Positions 24,021 through 37,169 of a stretch of 64,000 nucleotides of DNA are shown in pieces. A program made the position numbers and the translations under genes. The stretch lies in assembly GCA_905250115.1 (NCBI GenBank), contig CAJNOI010000049.1, positions 363,126 to 427,125 on the forward strand, written 5' to 3'. The DNA comes from Adineta steineri. Its lineage: Eukaryota > Rotifera > Eurotatoria > Adinetida > Adinetidae. Positions within the stretch are counted from its first letter, which is position 1. Each line of letters begins with the position of its first letter. The notes below the pieces were generated by a model. That model had not been told where the DNA came from. It made no database searches and saw only the letters and a list, made by a program, of their open reading frames with translations.

Positions 24021-25440
24021 CTGAGAAGAGGAAATCAATTTGTTTTTTTTTTGATTGTGATTAAATTACGTTGATCGTGAAGAAGTGATAACCGAAATGT
24101 AATGTATGTATTCGTACGAGGTGCACATTTGGAATAAATTGATTGGACGAAAATATTGATGATTGAGATTGATGAAAGAAATATTTTGAAATATAAATAT
24201 GAGAAAAAATAAATTATTAACGAATGTTATGTTCATCTAAGAATAAAGAATAAAAATAAATTAAAATGAAATAATGAACGTCGACTATGGCGCTTAATTC
24301 TGATTGGTTCGGTCATCTATTCTAACTAGGAAATAAAGCAAGCGATTTGTTTCTATATATATATTTCAAAATTTACGCCATAACCATCATCGTTGAAATT
24401 GAGTCATTACAATATAACAGTCATTTACTCAACTATTCGTCTGTTTTTTTCTACAAATCTACTTATTGAATATCAAGTTACTTCGTACGACATTACTTCA
24501 CTTCGTCAATGACAACGTAAATTACTTTTTTTTTAAAATAATCCTTTTTCATATTTGATACTTTTTAGTTAATAATTTTTAGAACTAAGCTTCTACATCT
24601 GCTTCAATTTGACAGATATTAAATGTTCTCATAGATAGACAAAAATTATCCATGTTTATTGTTACCACAAACTTAGTTTCATCTGAGATTTGCTTAGAAG
24701 AATAAGACAATTATTGAAAACTTAACTGTTCAGTTTCTGAAAGATACATGATCGAATGGAATATTCCCTATTGTTTTTGTGTAGCTCAACCAGAACGAGA
24801 CAATCATTTTCAAACATAGACAGTATACATCATTCCCTTTTATAATGAACTATATTCAAAATATTCTTCTGAAGATGTTTTATTTCTTAGATGAATTATA
24901 CATTCTTTTGTAGGTCTTGTAGATTTATTTTTATCAACCTCTCGAGTTGATAGTAAGAAGTTTCGATTAGAAAAAATAATACTAAATCGTTAAACTATTT
25001 TAGTCCAATTGTTTCGGTAATCGCTCTTATATACCGTGAAACATAGTGTCGAGGATCGAATCCTCATTAGCGAACTTCGAAAAAAAAAGAAATGATTTTC
25101 TATGATGACACACTAGATGACGAGTTGGAATAGTAGGATTTATCTTACTTTGACACAAAAAACGAGGCATTTGTCTGAGAAAATCCAATTATTTTTTTTA
25201 TTTAAGATTTTAGTAAATATAAATTGATTATTTCTTTTTTCTAGATTATTTTTTCTTTCTGATGATGGACATTACTAATGGTTGGAATGAAACTATAAAT
25301 TATCCTTCAGTAGTAAGTAAAATTTAATTATTTAAATCTGGATAACATTTAGAAATAATAGATTCATATTTATTACACGAACATTTTCTAGCTCAATACT
25401 CAATCTATCATCATCAATTACAACAATCCCCCATACGATC
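24021..25440. other. Intergenic between VIP36 and ICE1-like genes
   Basis: Divergent upstream region, AT-rich. A short frame from the ATG at 25262 (17 codons, then GTAAGT) could be an upstream exon of the ICE1-like gene, but its phase does not join the later exons. The AG at 25389-25390 could be a 5' UTR or spliced-leader acceptor. A GAGGATCGAATCCTC hairpin sits at about 25053-25067. Confidence 0.45.
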
Positions 25441-28400
25441 ATGAAGGTATGCCGGTGGACCATTATTTTATAGAAATAATTCTTATATATATATAGGATG
25501 AATAAATTTTCTTTTTTTAGTATTTTAAGTTTAGATAAGACAGTATGATGTCTATAACTAAATCCAGTGTTGATTTAATGTCAGAAGAGGATCTTCTTCC
25601 TTTCTATTGAGAAATGGAATATTTGACAGCGAAAGAACAAGACGATTCTACAACAGTATTCTTCATCATAAACTGTTTAAGATCATTTATATTAATACAG
25701 GAAAACCAAACGTATGTAAAGTAATCAGAAGTCGGATACACTTAAGTTCCAAACAAACAGAAAAATCTGATAATTGTTTAGAGATTAGTAGAAGTTATAC
25801 CAATAGAAAATCTTTCATTTATATCATATTTTCATCATTTGAATATCTTTTAGGATTATCAATCGCAAACGTTCGTTACGAAACATGATTTAGAATTATT
25901 ACATAAAAAAATTATTGCAACTGAGTAAGTTTTTTTTTGAAAATATTCATAAAATCTATATAAAGAAAATTTTAGTTTAATTGTACAAAAATATCAAGAT
26001 GCTAATAAAGCTTTATTAAGATTACAAGCCGAAAATGATGCTTTCAAACAACAAATTGAACAAGTTACAAAGTAAAATTATTAAGAAAAAAGAAATTTTG
26101 ATATTTATCTGATATTTTTTTTCTCTAGTGAATGTTGTATATTTGGCAAACAAGTTACAGAATGTACACAAGAATGTGATAATTTAAAAGAAGTAATATT
26201 GTTTTTTTCACGTAAAAGTTTATTTTTATTCTATATTTTTAGCAAATTGAAATATTAAATGGTGAAAAGCGTGAATTACATCAACAATTACGTATATTAC
26301 AAGATGAAAATACAAATAATTATCATGAAATTATGGTTTTAGTAAGTATTTAAAAGATAATTCATCTTGTTTCTTATTAATTAATATCTATCTTTTAGAA
26401 ACAGTATGAATCATTAAAAGAAATAAATGATCAATTAACTAAAACAGTTGATCGACAACAAAAACAAGTATCGAAATTACAACTTCAAGCACAAAGACAA
26501 TCATCTATTGTTTATAAGTATGAAATAGAATATTTTGAAATTAACAAAATAATTTTCTTTTTTTATATTTAGGCCAAATAAAACTAGTCAAGAACCATCA
26601 GAAACAGGTAGGAAAAGAAAAATATATTTATATATATATATTTTTTAAAAATTTTATGTTTAGAAATTGCATTAACCAGCTCAAAAAAATCAGTTCGTGA
26701 ATTGAAATTAGCTCTTGGACGTTTAGTAAATTTTGTACAATTATCTAGTAAATATTTTAATCAAAATCAATAATTTCATATCTTTTCTTTTCTTTTCTTC
26801 TCTTCTAGAGATTGAAATTCCGACATCTCTGAATATTCGACCTGTTCTTAAAGCTCATGAAATAAATGACGGTAAGTTTAATAATATTTTCCTCTCTATT
26901 GTCTCATATCATTTTTATTTAGATTTTTTGGAGTTTGAAGGTATATTTATCCATAAACCAGTGAAAAGAAAAGTAAAGGTACGTATTTCAAAATAATCTT
27001 CGTTTATTTATCGTAAGTTATTTTATTTTTATTTTATAGAAACCGGTTGTTAGTCAAACTGAAGACAAGAATGATGATGATGATGATGATGACGATGATA
27101 ACGGTGATTTTATTGATGTTACTGAAACAGTTCCAACTTCATCTGTAAATACAACAACTGCACCCGTAAATATTATTGAAGAAACTCCAGTACCATCAAG
27201 ATCTTCTTCTCGTCAACAAGAAAAAAAGAAAGAAATTCCAAAAACAAAATCTAAAAAAAAACCTCCAGCAAAAAATCGTCGACAACCAGATCGATCCAAA
27301 TCACTAGATTCACCTACAAAACTTGATGATCTTGCCAATGAACTTGCAATTGCTTTATCACAACCGAATCAAGAAGAACCTATTTCTCAATTATCTACTT
27401 TTCTTAGTGATGATGATGATGAAGATAAAACATTGAAGTCAGATAAGAAACAAGTACCAACAATTGTTTATAATCCTATGATTTTACAACCACAAATTAA
27501 TCGTCCAAGAACAAGATCTACAATAGGATTAAAGACTAAATCACCAAAAACAATTTCAAAAAATATTTCATTTTTTAGCGACGATGATAATGAAGAAGCG
27601 ATTCAAAACAAATTACCTCCAGTTTTATCTACTCATGAACAAATTAATTCTTCATTACTACAAGTCGACAGTATTACTCCAATGGAATATGATATACCAG
27701 ATAAATCTACTAAATATATGTCTTGTCTCAGTGAAGATGATGACGATAATAAATCACTATCATCTACATCAACTTCAATTACCGTTCAGCAACCTATACA
27801 TCAAGAATATATGCCTCGATTAGACTTAAATGAATCAAATATTAATAAAGATGACAATCAATCACAAGCATCAGTATTATCAACAATTCCTATATCTACA
27901 ACCGATGTATTATCACAATCTTTATCATCTATTGAAGATTCACAACCTAATAAACAAGAAGAAACTGTTCAAGATGACAATAATCATACACAGCCAACGA
28001 ATACACTTGATCCAAGTCATACTAAAATTGTTTTGCGTTTATTACATGTTTTAACACAACTACCTACAGCTTTCAAACCATTACGACCGATCCGTCGTCG
28101 TATTCAACAAAAAACAATGCCCGAAAAACATATTACTACATTAACTGAAGAAAACTCGGCTAATGAAACCATAGATACAACAGTTACCGAAATACCTGTA
28201 GATCTCGTTCGTGAAATAGAAGAACAAACCTGTACTATTACTAATGACTTACCAGAAAATCAGATATTTACAACAGTGGAAGAAAGCATCAATACAACTA
28301 CTGATAATTTATTGGTAGATAGTGAAATGACACATCCTGCAGAAATAGATGTATTATCAAATAATTCACTGTCTATACCAATAGAAGAACAATCAGAACT

Positions 28401-30448
28401 AATTGAAGAAAACAAGATAACTATTGATAATTTACTGGCAAGTCAATCTTCTATAGAAGAGAATCATGTGACAATTATTGAAGATCTAAAAGATACACCT
28501 ACAACTTCTGAACGAATAGAAGAAGAAGTCGATACAAGTATTCATAGTATATCCAATAATTTACTTTCCATACCAACAGAAGAACAATCACAATCGACTG
28601 AAGATAATAGGACAATAAAAAATGAAACATTGGAAGAGCACGTTTTTATACCAGACAAAGAACAAGTTAAACCTATTGAAAACATCAACAAAACAATTTG
28701 TGAAATAGATGAAAAATCTGCAATAATCAAAGAACCTTTGATAATGTCAACATCTCCAAAAACAACGGTAATAGAAATTTATCTTAATATTTCTTTTTTT
28801 AACAATTTTTTTTCTAGTCGTCTATCGAATCCATACAATTCAAACGACCGCTACCACCTCGTCCTGTTGTTGCTGTAGTCTTAGGTAAATAATAATTTCT
28901 ATAATCCTCTTTAAAATATATCTTGTTTATTTAGCGAAACCACAACAATCTTTATTGAAACCTATTCAAATTTCAATTATTTCTCGTCTTCTCCATGTAT
29001 TAACTAATCTACCTGTAAAACCTCTTAGTCTTCCGTTGCCATATCCTTCAGGAAAAAGAAAACGAAAATCTGTTACAAAAAAATCTTCTATTATTCCTAC
29101 TCGTCAAACTTCGAATCCAGTACCTCCTCCTGCACCAATTCGAATGCAAACCCGATCATTAAATTCTATTCGCTCATGTATTGCACGTTGTAATCAACCG
29201 AAAACAATAACTAAAAAACGAACAGCAACTGAAATAATTTCCTCACCACCAAAACCATCAAAACGAATTAAATCAACAACTACACAACAAACTCACAATG
29301 AATATGATTTAATAATTAAATTTTTAAATTCATTTTCAAAAGAAATTAATAACGAATTAAGTCAATTTATTGAACAAAAACTAAATGATGATGTTTTATT
29401 ATTAAATGATAATATCTATCGAATTATTAGTGAATTGTTGATTAATAAATGCAATATGATACTTCCATTTATTAAACAACTTCATCCTTATGAAGAATCA
29501 ATTAAAATATTGTTAATCTATATTCATAGTAAATCATCAAGATTTCAACAATATTTTCTAACGAAATTAAATCAAACATTTGAATATGAAACAAAACAAC
29601 CACAACAACAAATATCTCATAATCATATTGAAATTTTAAAGTAAGTGCAATTCATTATTAATCTGTAGATTTCCGAGAAAAAAACCCGTTAGCAAATACT
29701 GAAATAGAAAAAAACATCGCGTCTTTTGATATGTAGTTATTTTTAGACCTAAAACGCAATGTAGGGCATGTATTGAGTGTCATCAAGTGCAATATAGATG
29801 CATCACACCCCCGATAATAGCAAAATTTATTAATATATCTCTTCTTTTTTTAGTCGATTATTCTTTGTCAGTTGTTCGATATTTACATTGTCTTCATCTG
29901 TAACAATCTATGCTCGTTTATTCGATATAGGTTATTATTTCTCACATGATATTCTTATCAATACATTATCATTTATTTTAAATAATTGTTCATCATTAAT
30001 ATCAATTGATTGTCAAACGAAATCATCAAATATATTACTTCATCAAATATTATTTGATATATTACGAGAAAAAAAATTTAATATATCATATGAATATCTA
30101 GAAAATCTTTTTATTGTGTATCATCGATATACACATGATCAAGAAGATTTGCAACGTTGTTTTATATTGATATGTCGTTATCAAACATGGTTATGGTGTT
30201 CAAATGATTTATGTAGGAAATTTCTCTTTCCATTATTAAATCAAATCAATGAACAATATCAACAACGCGGAATTATTTTAAATATTTTACAATATATTTT
30301 ATTTCTCTATAGAGATAATGAAGATTTTAAACAAGATATTATCTTTCATGATCAAATAAAACAACTACTATCATCATTAAAGACAATGAATAGTTCTGAA
30401 TGTATTGTACGAGATAAAATTTTTTCCATTCTTCATACTTGTTGTTAA
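25441..30448 (+). CDS. ICE1-like scaffold of the little elongation complex
   Basis: Start taken at the ATG at 25441, whose two-codon exon joins 25854-25924 in frame. Small coiled-coil exons follow near 25976-26072, 26131-26191, 26243-26341, 26400-26517 and 26646-26728, then linker exons near 26816-26993. A long disordered acidic exon runs about 27041-28768, and further exons run about 28819-28884, 28934-29640 and 29855-30448. The N-terminal coiled coil (HKKIIATELIVQKYQDA, LQAENDAFKQQIEQV) resembles the human ICE1 N-terminus. The C-terminal helical block (YEYLENLFIVYHRY ... CRYQTWLWCSNDLCRKFLFP) resembles its conserved end. ICE1 organises ELL and partners to promote RNA polymerase II transcription of snRNA genes. 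A motif RLLHVLTxLP occurs twice. The middle is unconserved, so identity rests on the two ends. Confidence 0.55.
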
Positions 30449-30962
30449 ATAAATAAAAAAAGTCGATAGAAAATAAAACTAATCGAAAGAATGATTCACA
30501 TAAACTATGAAATTTTTTTTTATTAATAGACCTGAAATAAATAGGTTATAAAATAGGATCTAAAAATAACCTATATTTTATCCGAAAAGTATAAAATTAA
30601 AATAGAAAGAGATAGGTGTGTCTAATGGGGTTATAACCCTTTTTTCATTTCACTTAAATTCAACATACGTTCATTTTCTCATCATTATTGATTTTCAAGT
30701 CAAATAACGATAGATTTTTTCTTATCTGAAGTGTCTATATAAAGTGAGAGGAATTTATATATAGTTATATTCATTTCAATATTTCTTATTTCTCTTAGTC
30801 AATTAAAGTAAATCACTAATAATAAACTGAACGGTGGAAACTTATATAGAATCTCTTTGGCATAGATTTTAATCGACAACAGTGATCTTATATATATATA
30901 TATAGTATATTTAAATATCAATCAAATAAGTGTAAGATATTATCTTCATTAAATAATTTAAA
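30449..30962. other. Intergenic, ICE1-like to aminotransferase
   Basis: AT-rich spacer between two genes on the same strand, with a TA microsatellite at about 30892-30905. It should hold the upstream 3' UTR and the downstream promoter. No other feature is seen. Confidence 0.5.
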
Positions 30963-32719
<1,757 letters not shown>

Positions 32720-32776
32720 ATAAATAAACGAATACTTTTCTTTTGTAATTAGTTTCTGTTTTCTTTTGATTATAAA

Positions 32777-32845
32777 TAAACTGTGGGTGTAGATGTAAGT
32801 ATCTTATTATCTCTATATACACACCCACACCCACACCCTCAAGAT
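32777..32845. repeat. TGTGGG telomere-like tract, short inverted arms
   Basis: A G-rich stretch (CTGTGGGTGTAG, about 32780-32791) is followed by a C-rich stretch (CACACCCACACCCACACCC, about 32820-32838) ending CTCAAGAT. Read on the minus strand this is ATCTTGAGGGTG followed by TGTGGG units. The same boundary occurs beside the second N gap and, slightly altered, at 53588. Confidence 0.7.
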
Positions 32846-32898
32846 TTGTAGAAGATATTTTTTTCATTTTACTTTTTGAATATAAATATAATATAGTT

Positions 32899-32920
32899 CC
32901 CGTGTCCCGAAGGAAACGGG
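32899..32920 (-). other. UUCG-capped hairpin just downstream of U2
   Basis: On the minus strand CCCGTTTCC-TTCG-GGACACGGG can form a GC-rich hairpin about 10 nt after the inferred U2 3' end. It may be part of a 3' extension or a processing signal. The sequence shows the pairing only. Confidence 0.55.
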
Positions 32921-32929
32921 AGTGGACCA

Positions 32930-33112
32930 AACTCAACGGCACTGCAGTGTCGAGATGATCCGTGGCACAGGTCCGAGTGAACTCGGGTGATCCTGACCGA
33001 TGTCCAAAAATCCGCTTGAAAGAGCCTGGCCTCAATGAGACCAGCGCCGGCTTTCAAACCGACGAGAACAGATACTACACTTTGATCTTAGCCGAAAAGG
33101 CCGAGAAGCGAT
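32930..33112 (-). ncRNA. U2: U2 spliceosomal snRNA
   Basis: Reading the minus strand from 33112, the RNA begins ATCGCTTCTCGGCCTTTTGG and continues with the U2/U6 pairing region and the branch-point recognition segment AAAGTGTAGTATCTG. GC-rich stem-loops IIa (CGTCGG/CCGGCG) and IIb (CTGG...CCAG) follow, then the Sm site GGATTTTTGGA, stem-loop III (CCGAG TTCA CTCGG) and stem-loop IV (CTCGACACTGCAGTGCCG, with TGCAGT as in other U2 RNAs). The 3' end is set at about 32930 by the end of stem IV, giving about 183 nt. Adjacent SL RNA genes share the neighbourhood. All core elements are intact, so it is probably functional. Confidence 0.95.
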
Positions 33113-33373
33113 AACGAAATACACAAATTCAAGTTTCTTTTCTTTATCACGTCAGTACACATTTCGTTTTTTCATACAAGAGAAAGAAAGAGAATCAGTT
33201 ATTCATTTTCGAGAATTTCCACATCATTCAGTATGAGTCATAGATGATGAACATTTGACAAGAACGAAAAAAAATACTATATAGCCTAAGAATAATAGTG
33301 GAGTGCACAATATTCGTTCCTGTTCTTTACGATTTTTGTCAATATCATGTTTTTATTTTTGATTTATAGAAAA

Positions 33374-33478
33374 ATGTTGCTCTGGCAGACTAGTGTTACC
33401 ACCAGTCCGCATTTTATCGTCATCGCAACATGTATTTGATCGAGAAAGATCTTTACCTCTTGGTAAGTTGTAATAAGC
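33374..33478 (-). ncRNA. Spliced-leader (SL) RNA gene, copy 1
   Basis: On the minus strand the exon (33478-33457) contains TTATTACAACTTACCAAGAG, the rotifer spliced leader as I know it, followed directly by the donor GTAAAGATC at 33456. The RNA then continues for about 83 nt. An ATGTTGC/GCAACAT stem encloses a possible Sm-like stretch (ATAAAATGCGG) and a hairpin ACTGGTG-GTAA-CACTAGT with a GNRA-type loop. Total length of about 105 nt fits the family. SL RNA donates its capped leader to the 5' ends of many mRNAs by trans-splicing. The base before GCTTATT is T here; the published leader begins GG, so the exact 5' end is uncertain. It sits back to back with copy 2. Confidence 0.9.
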
Positions 33479-33500
33479 AACTTTTCTCGAAACCCCTGAA

Positions 33501-33524
33501 AGCTCGACATCTGCTTTGTCTTTG
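33501..33524 (-). promoter_or_regulatory. Conserved upstream element of SL RNA copy 1 (PSE-like)
   Basis: On the minus strand AAAGACAAAG-C-AGATGTCG-A-GCT ends about 22 bp before the leader. A nearly identical block precedes copy 2 at the same distance, while the sequence between the two blocks differs. A proximal sequence element is the natural reading but is inferred. Confidence 0.6.
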
Positions 33525-33566
33525 CATATATCATGTTAAGAGATAGAAAAGAAAGAATGAGATGTG

Positions 33567-33590
33567 TAAAGACAAAGTAGATGTCGTGCT
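33567..33590 (+). promoter_or_regulatory. Conserved upstream element of SL RNA copy 2 (PSE-like)
   Basis: AAAGACAAAG-T-AGATGTCG-T-GCT ends about 22 bp before the leader of copy 2, mirroring the element of copy 1 with two substitutions in the core. Confidence 0.6.
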
Positions 33591-33612
33591 CTGTAGACGA
33601 TCAAGAAAAGTT

Positions 33613-33718
33613 GCTTATTACAAACTTACCAAGAGGTAAAGATCTCTCCCGATCAAATACATGTTGCGATGACGAAATTGTGCGGACTGGTGGTAACACT
33701 AGTCTGCCAGAGCAACAC
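33613..33718 (+). ncRNA. Spliced-leader RNA gene, copy 2, variant leader
   Basis: An inverted copy of the neighbouring SL RNA. The leader (33613-33635) has one extra A (TTACAAACTTACC instead of TTACAACTTACC) before the unchanged AAGAG and donor GTAAAGATC. The internal region differs near the possible Sm site (AAATTGTGCGG), but the ACTGGTGGTAACACTAGT hairpin and the closing ATGTTGC/GCAACAC stem are kept. It may be a functional variant or an early pseudogene; the preserved structure and upstream element favour recent activity. Confidence 0.75.
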
Positions 33719-34067
33719 TTTTTCTTATAAAATTATCAAAAGAAAGCATATCAATTACTGTCATTATTTGCCTATATGTTTTAATATGCAGATTACTGTG
33801 AAAAATATTTTTACGAGACGACGTTGTCAATAAAGACAAAATATTGTTTATATCTAAAAAAGTACATTGTTGTGGAATTTGCAAGTAGATGTTAATTATT
33901 TTACTAATTCTAAATGATATCCATCGATCATATCTTCGATTTATTTCTGAAGAGAAGCTTTTTAGATTAAAAATAATGAAAATTAAGTATACTTGAATAT
34001 TAGAAAAGAATAGTGAAAATGATATAATGAAGAAGAGTTTTGTTGATTTATAAACAGAAACTATTTG
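33719..34067. other. Intergenic, SL RNA copy 2 to first gap
   Basis: AT-rich with no recognisable gene. A short T run follows the SL RNA end. The stretch ends at the 100-N gap. Confidence 0.45.
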
Positions 34068-34167
34068 NNNNNNNNNNNNNNNNNNNNNNNNNNNNNNNNN
34101 NNNNNNNNNNNNNNNNNNNNNNNNNNNNNNNNNNNNNNNNNNNNNNNNNNNNNNNNNNNNNNNNNNN
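34068..34167. other. Assembly gap, 100 N
   Basis: Exactly 100 unknown bases, the conventional size for a scaffold join of unknown length. The real distance and content are not known. Confidence 0.98.
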
Positions 34168-34322
34168 TAGCATCATTAAAATTTAAAAAAATGTTTGCAA
34201 AGCGAGAAAAAACATCGCAAAAGAAAACTTGCACTATAAAATAAACGGTGTTACTTACAATTTTGTCTTCAGAATAAAAGTGGAAAGCATATTTACTCAG
34301 TTTTTCTTAAACTTAAACAAAT

Positions 34323-34841
34323 ATGAACGGTCTTTTAATTGCTATCTTCTGTATTACAGGTAAGAATTTCTAGTATGAAAATAAACAATCAGTAAATATT
34401 GTATTGTAGTTGTTCTACCAATATCAATCAATGGACTTCAATGCTATAGCTGTACTCTCTGTAATACACCATTCATGGCAAGTAATACAAGTATTTCCAT
34501 GATGAACACTACCACTGGTTCTTGCTTTGTAAGTTTCTTTTGTAAGAAATAAAGATATAAGAAGTCGTAAAATAATCTTATTAGAAAGCAACGACCGCGG
34601 CAACCGTGTCGAGAGGATATATAAGTGCTTGTGTTGCAGTAAATGCTGGAGGATATGGCACCTACTGTTGTAAGTTTTAAACACTTGATGTTATTTATTT
34701 TATTTATATAACTTGTGTTATTTTTCAGGCAATACTGATCTTTGCAACTCAGCACGATCAATGATGCCAATGAATTTGAACATGTTCATTGCTGCATTTT
34801 TGGTTGTTATTGGAACCATGAAGATGCTTCGATCATACTAA
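34323..34841 (+). CDS. Ly6/uPAR three-finger protein, probably GPI-anchored, four exons
   Basis: Exons 34323-34359, 34410-34528, 34585-34669, 34729-34841 give 117 codons. An N-terminal signal peptide (LLIAIFCITVVLPISING) is followed by LQCYSCTLCNTP, the typical start of a three-finger domain, then Cys residues at GSCF and SACV and the closing YCCNTDLCNS, which is the family signature CCxxDxCN. A hydrophobic C-terminal stretch (NMFIAAFLVVIGTMKML) suits a GPI-anchor signal. Such proteins sit outside the plasma membrane as receptors or modulators; ligand unknown. The Cys count fits the fold. It lies just after an assembly gap, but the gene itself is complete. Confidence 0.88.
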
Positions 34842-35399
34842 ATATTTCCTATGCTATACTATTTCATTATAAACTTTTTCATGCTTCGAAAGACGTTCAA
34901 TGTAATGCTTTTGTTTGTACTTTTGTGAAATGCTTAAATTTTCTAATAATTCAACAAATACATATATTCAGTATATAATCAAGCAAAATCAGCAATTGTA
35001 GTTTTAAATCTATTTTATTTCGTATATATCTTCATTTAATAAACTAAGAGTATTATGATGTAGTTGTTATGGCAACAACACCAGTATCCTGAAATGTATT
35101 TTTGAATTGCTTTGTTTAGAATAATTTTTCCCTCGAGGCGTATACTATGATAAGTAGATGCATACATCATACTGCCTGCATTGAAGAGCAATAATAACAA
35201 GTATTCTTTTATGTCAATTATTGTATTTTAAGAATAAACACAATTCAATTAATATAATTGCTAAAAGAAAATATCCAAATTTTGCTTTACTCAGTAACTA
35301 TTTTTGAAATGGTTTAAAAAATTATTTATTTGGGAATCAACATTAAACAGAAGGATTTAGTAAATATTGGAAAAGACAAGAGAAGAAAAAAAGATTAGT
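34842..35399. other. Convergent intergenic spacer
   Basis: Between the Ly6 protein and the CH-domain gene, which end toward each other. AT-rich; no gene or RNA recognised. Confidence 0.5.
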
Positions 35400-35899
35400 T
35401 TATAATTTCCGTTTTTCAAAAATTTTATTTGTCATTGTTTCGTGATTTTTTAAGCCATGATATAATGTAAGTAAATAAGTAAATACACATTTCTTGTCTA
35501 ATTGACCATGTATAAGGTCATCACTATCAAGTAGTGGATAAATTTGAGCTTTTTCTCTAATAGAATATCGAAAAAATATGAATCAATAGAAAAAAAACAA
35601 ACTTACTCAGCAATACGAAATGCTAAATCAAAATTCTTTTGTTTACTATCATGATTTAATGTATTAAAATCAAATGCATCCGGAAAATAATGATGAACTA
35701 TTGCACAAAATGCTAGACCATCAGCAAAGTCACTTGTAAAATTTCGTATTTTTACACACTTTTAATATATGACAAAAAAATAATTAATTAAATGAAAAAA
35801 AATATTAATTTTTACTTCATAATTTCTTGTAACACTTTGACACCATTTCAAAAGACGTTCTTGTGCTTCTTTATATGATGGACGTGTATTTGATGTCAT
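35400..35899 (-). CDS. Smoothelin-type calponin-homology domain protein (possibly missing 5' exons)
   Basis: Three exons, about 35899-35819, 35757-35621 and 35556-35400, read as one calponin-homology domain: LLKWCQSVTRNYE, KIRNFTSDFADGLAFCAIVH, HYFPDAFDF, and DKKCVFTYLLTLYHGLKNHE. This is closest to the C-terminal CH domain of smoothelin and smoothelin-like proteins (WCRAKTRGYE, FSSSWSDGMAFCALVH, KCVFTYVQSLYNHLRRHE), which associate with actin in contractile cells. The first ATG (35899) directly follows a TTTCTAG that could be an acceptor, so upstream exons are likely. A small frame at 36489-36446 with a GTATTT donor is a candidate, but its phase gives a stop on joining. The C-terminus ends soon after the domain. 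Confidence 0.8.
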
Positions 35900-37169
35900 C
35901 TAGAAATATTCAACAAGTCATATTATGAACTTATACATTCATACACATTCTGTCAATATGTAATCTCGAGAAAGAAATTCGATAGAACTGACTATAATGG
36001 AGTATGTATGTTCGGGTTTGAACTAAGAACAAAAAAGAAAGGTAATTATGGTATCGGTAGACGATAGTTATAAGAGAGATTGTACAATAATGGATAAGAA
36101 AGAAAATGAACTCATTCTTTTATTATAACCAAGTAAATAATAATCATATGATAAAGTGTGAAAATATGCCGAAATTTTTTACAAAAATTTAATCTTACAT
36201 CATAAGCATCATACAACTATGTCATGTTATTGTAGTCTAGTATAAGAAGGATAATATGACTAAATATCGCCTCATTTATTGTTTCTCTCTAAATTCATAC
36301 TATATGTTATTGATATGGAATAGAAAAATAACAAACCTAATGAATGTTATAATGAGAAAATAAAATAGATATTATTATTATTATTGTTAAAGAATAGAAA
36401 AGAAATACTTTATATTGATTTGAACCGATATAGAAAAAAAAATACTTGAATGAATTGGATAAAGAGATTTGTTCTTGTTCACTACTCATAATCTTTATGT
36501 AAATGTAATTTATCTCGATTGTTAAAGAACGACTAAAAAAAAATGTGAGACTAGATCATTATCATCATTACAACATATCTAGGTTTTTTTTTCTTCTTTA
36601 TCGTTCAATCATATGTCTATTGACGTAAGCAAATAGAATAGTTGAGACCATATAATCAATTTCCGTTCTCGTCGAAGGTGTGTTGAATAATGAAGAAGTC
36701 TCTAATCTTAATGACAAGCAAGATAATCAATCATTATTTGACTCAGTATGCATAAATATATATATGAGCGGATGTCAATATACAAAAAGATCTGTTGTTC
36801 TTAATGTGTATGTATACGACATCATAAGGTATCTATAGGATAAAACAATCTTGTCTATTAGGAAAATAATTATAGTAAATATCTTCCTAACCTTCATGAA
36901 TTCAATAGTGAAATGGATTAAGAATAATCAGTAAGGACAAGTTCTTGAGAATTTTATCATTGAATACTTAATATTTCCACTGATGTCGCTATATTCAAAT
37001 CGCGAAATATGCTGGCAAAAAGAAATATAATTCAATTTTGCTATTGGTTAAAAAATTGTATAATAAGCATAAAAGACATAGTGTGTCTTTTGTTTATTAC
37101 CATCTAACGGAACGGCTTCATTTCGAAATATCTCATTTTTATATTGAAATAATATTTTTTACGAACAAA
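35900..37169. other. Divergent intergenic region, CH-domain gene to SET
   Basis: AT-rich. It may hold the 5' exons and promoter of the CH-domain gene and the promoter of SET. No other coding frame is persuasive. Confidence 0.45.

Noticed and set aside
25020..25076. A tRNA-like hairpin with GAGGATCGAATCCTC and flanking TCGCT/AGCGA
   Set aside because: The enclosed length (about 50 nt) is too short for a tRNA, and no D-arm or anticodon arm could be drawn.
33112..33170. Search for the SL upstream element in front of U2
   Set aside because: Only a partial TAAAGA-AAG match at a different distance was seen, which chance can explain in AT-rich DNA.
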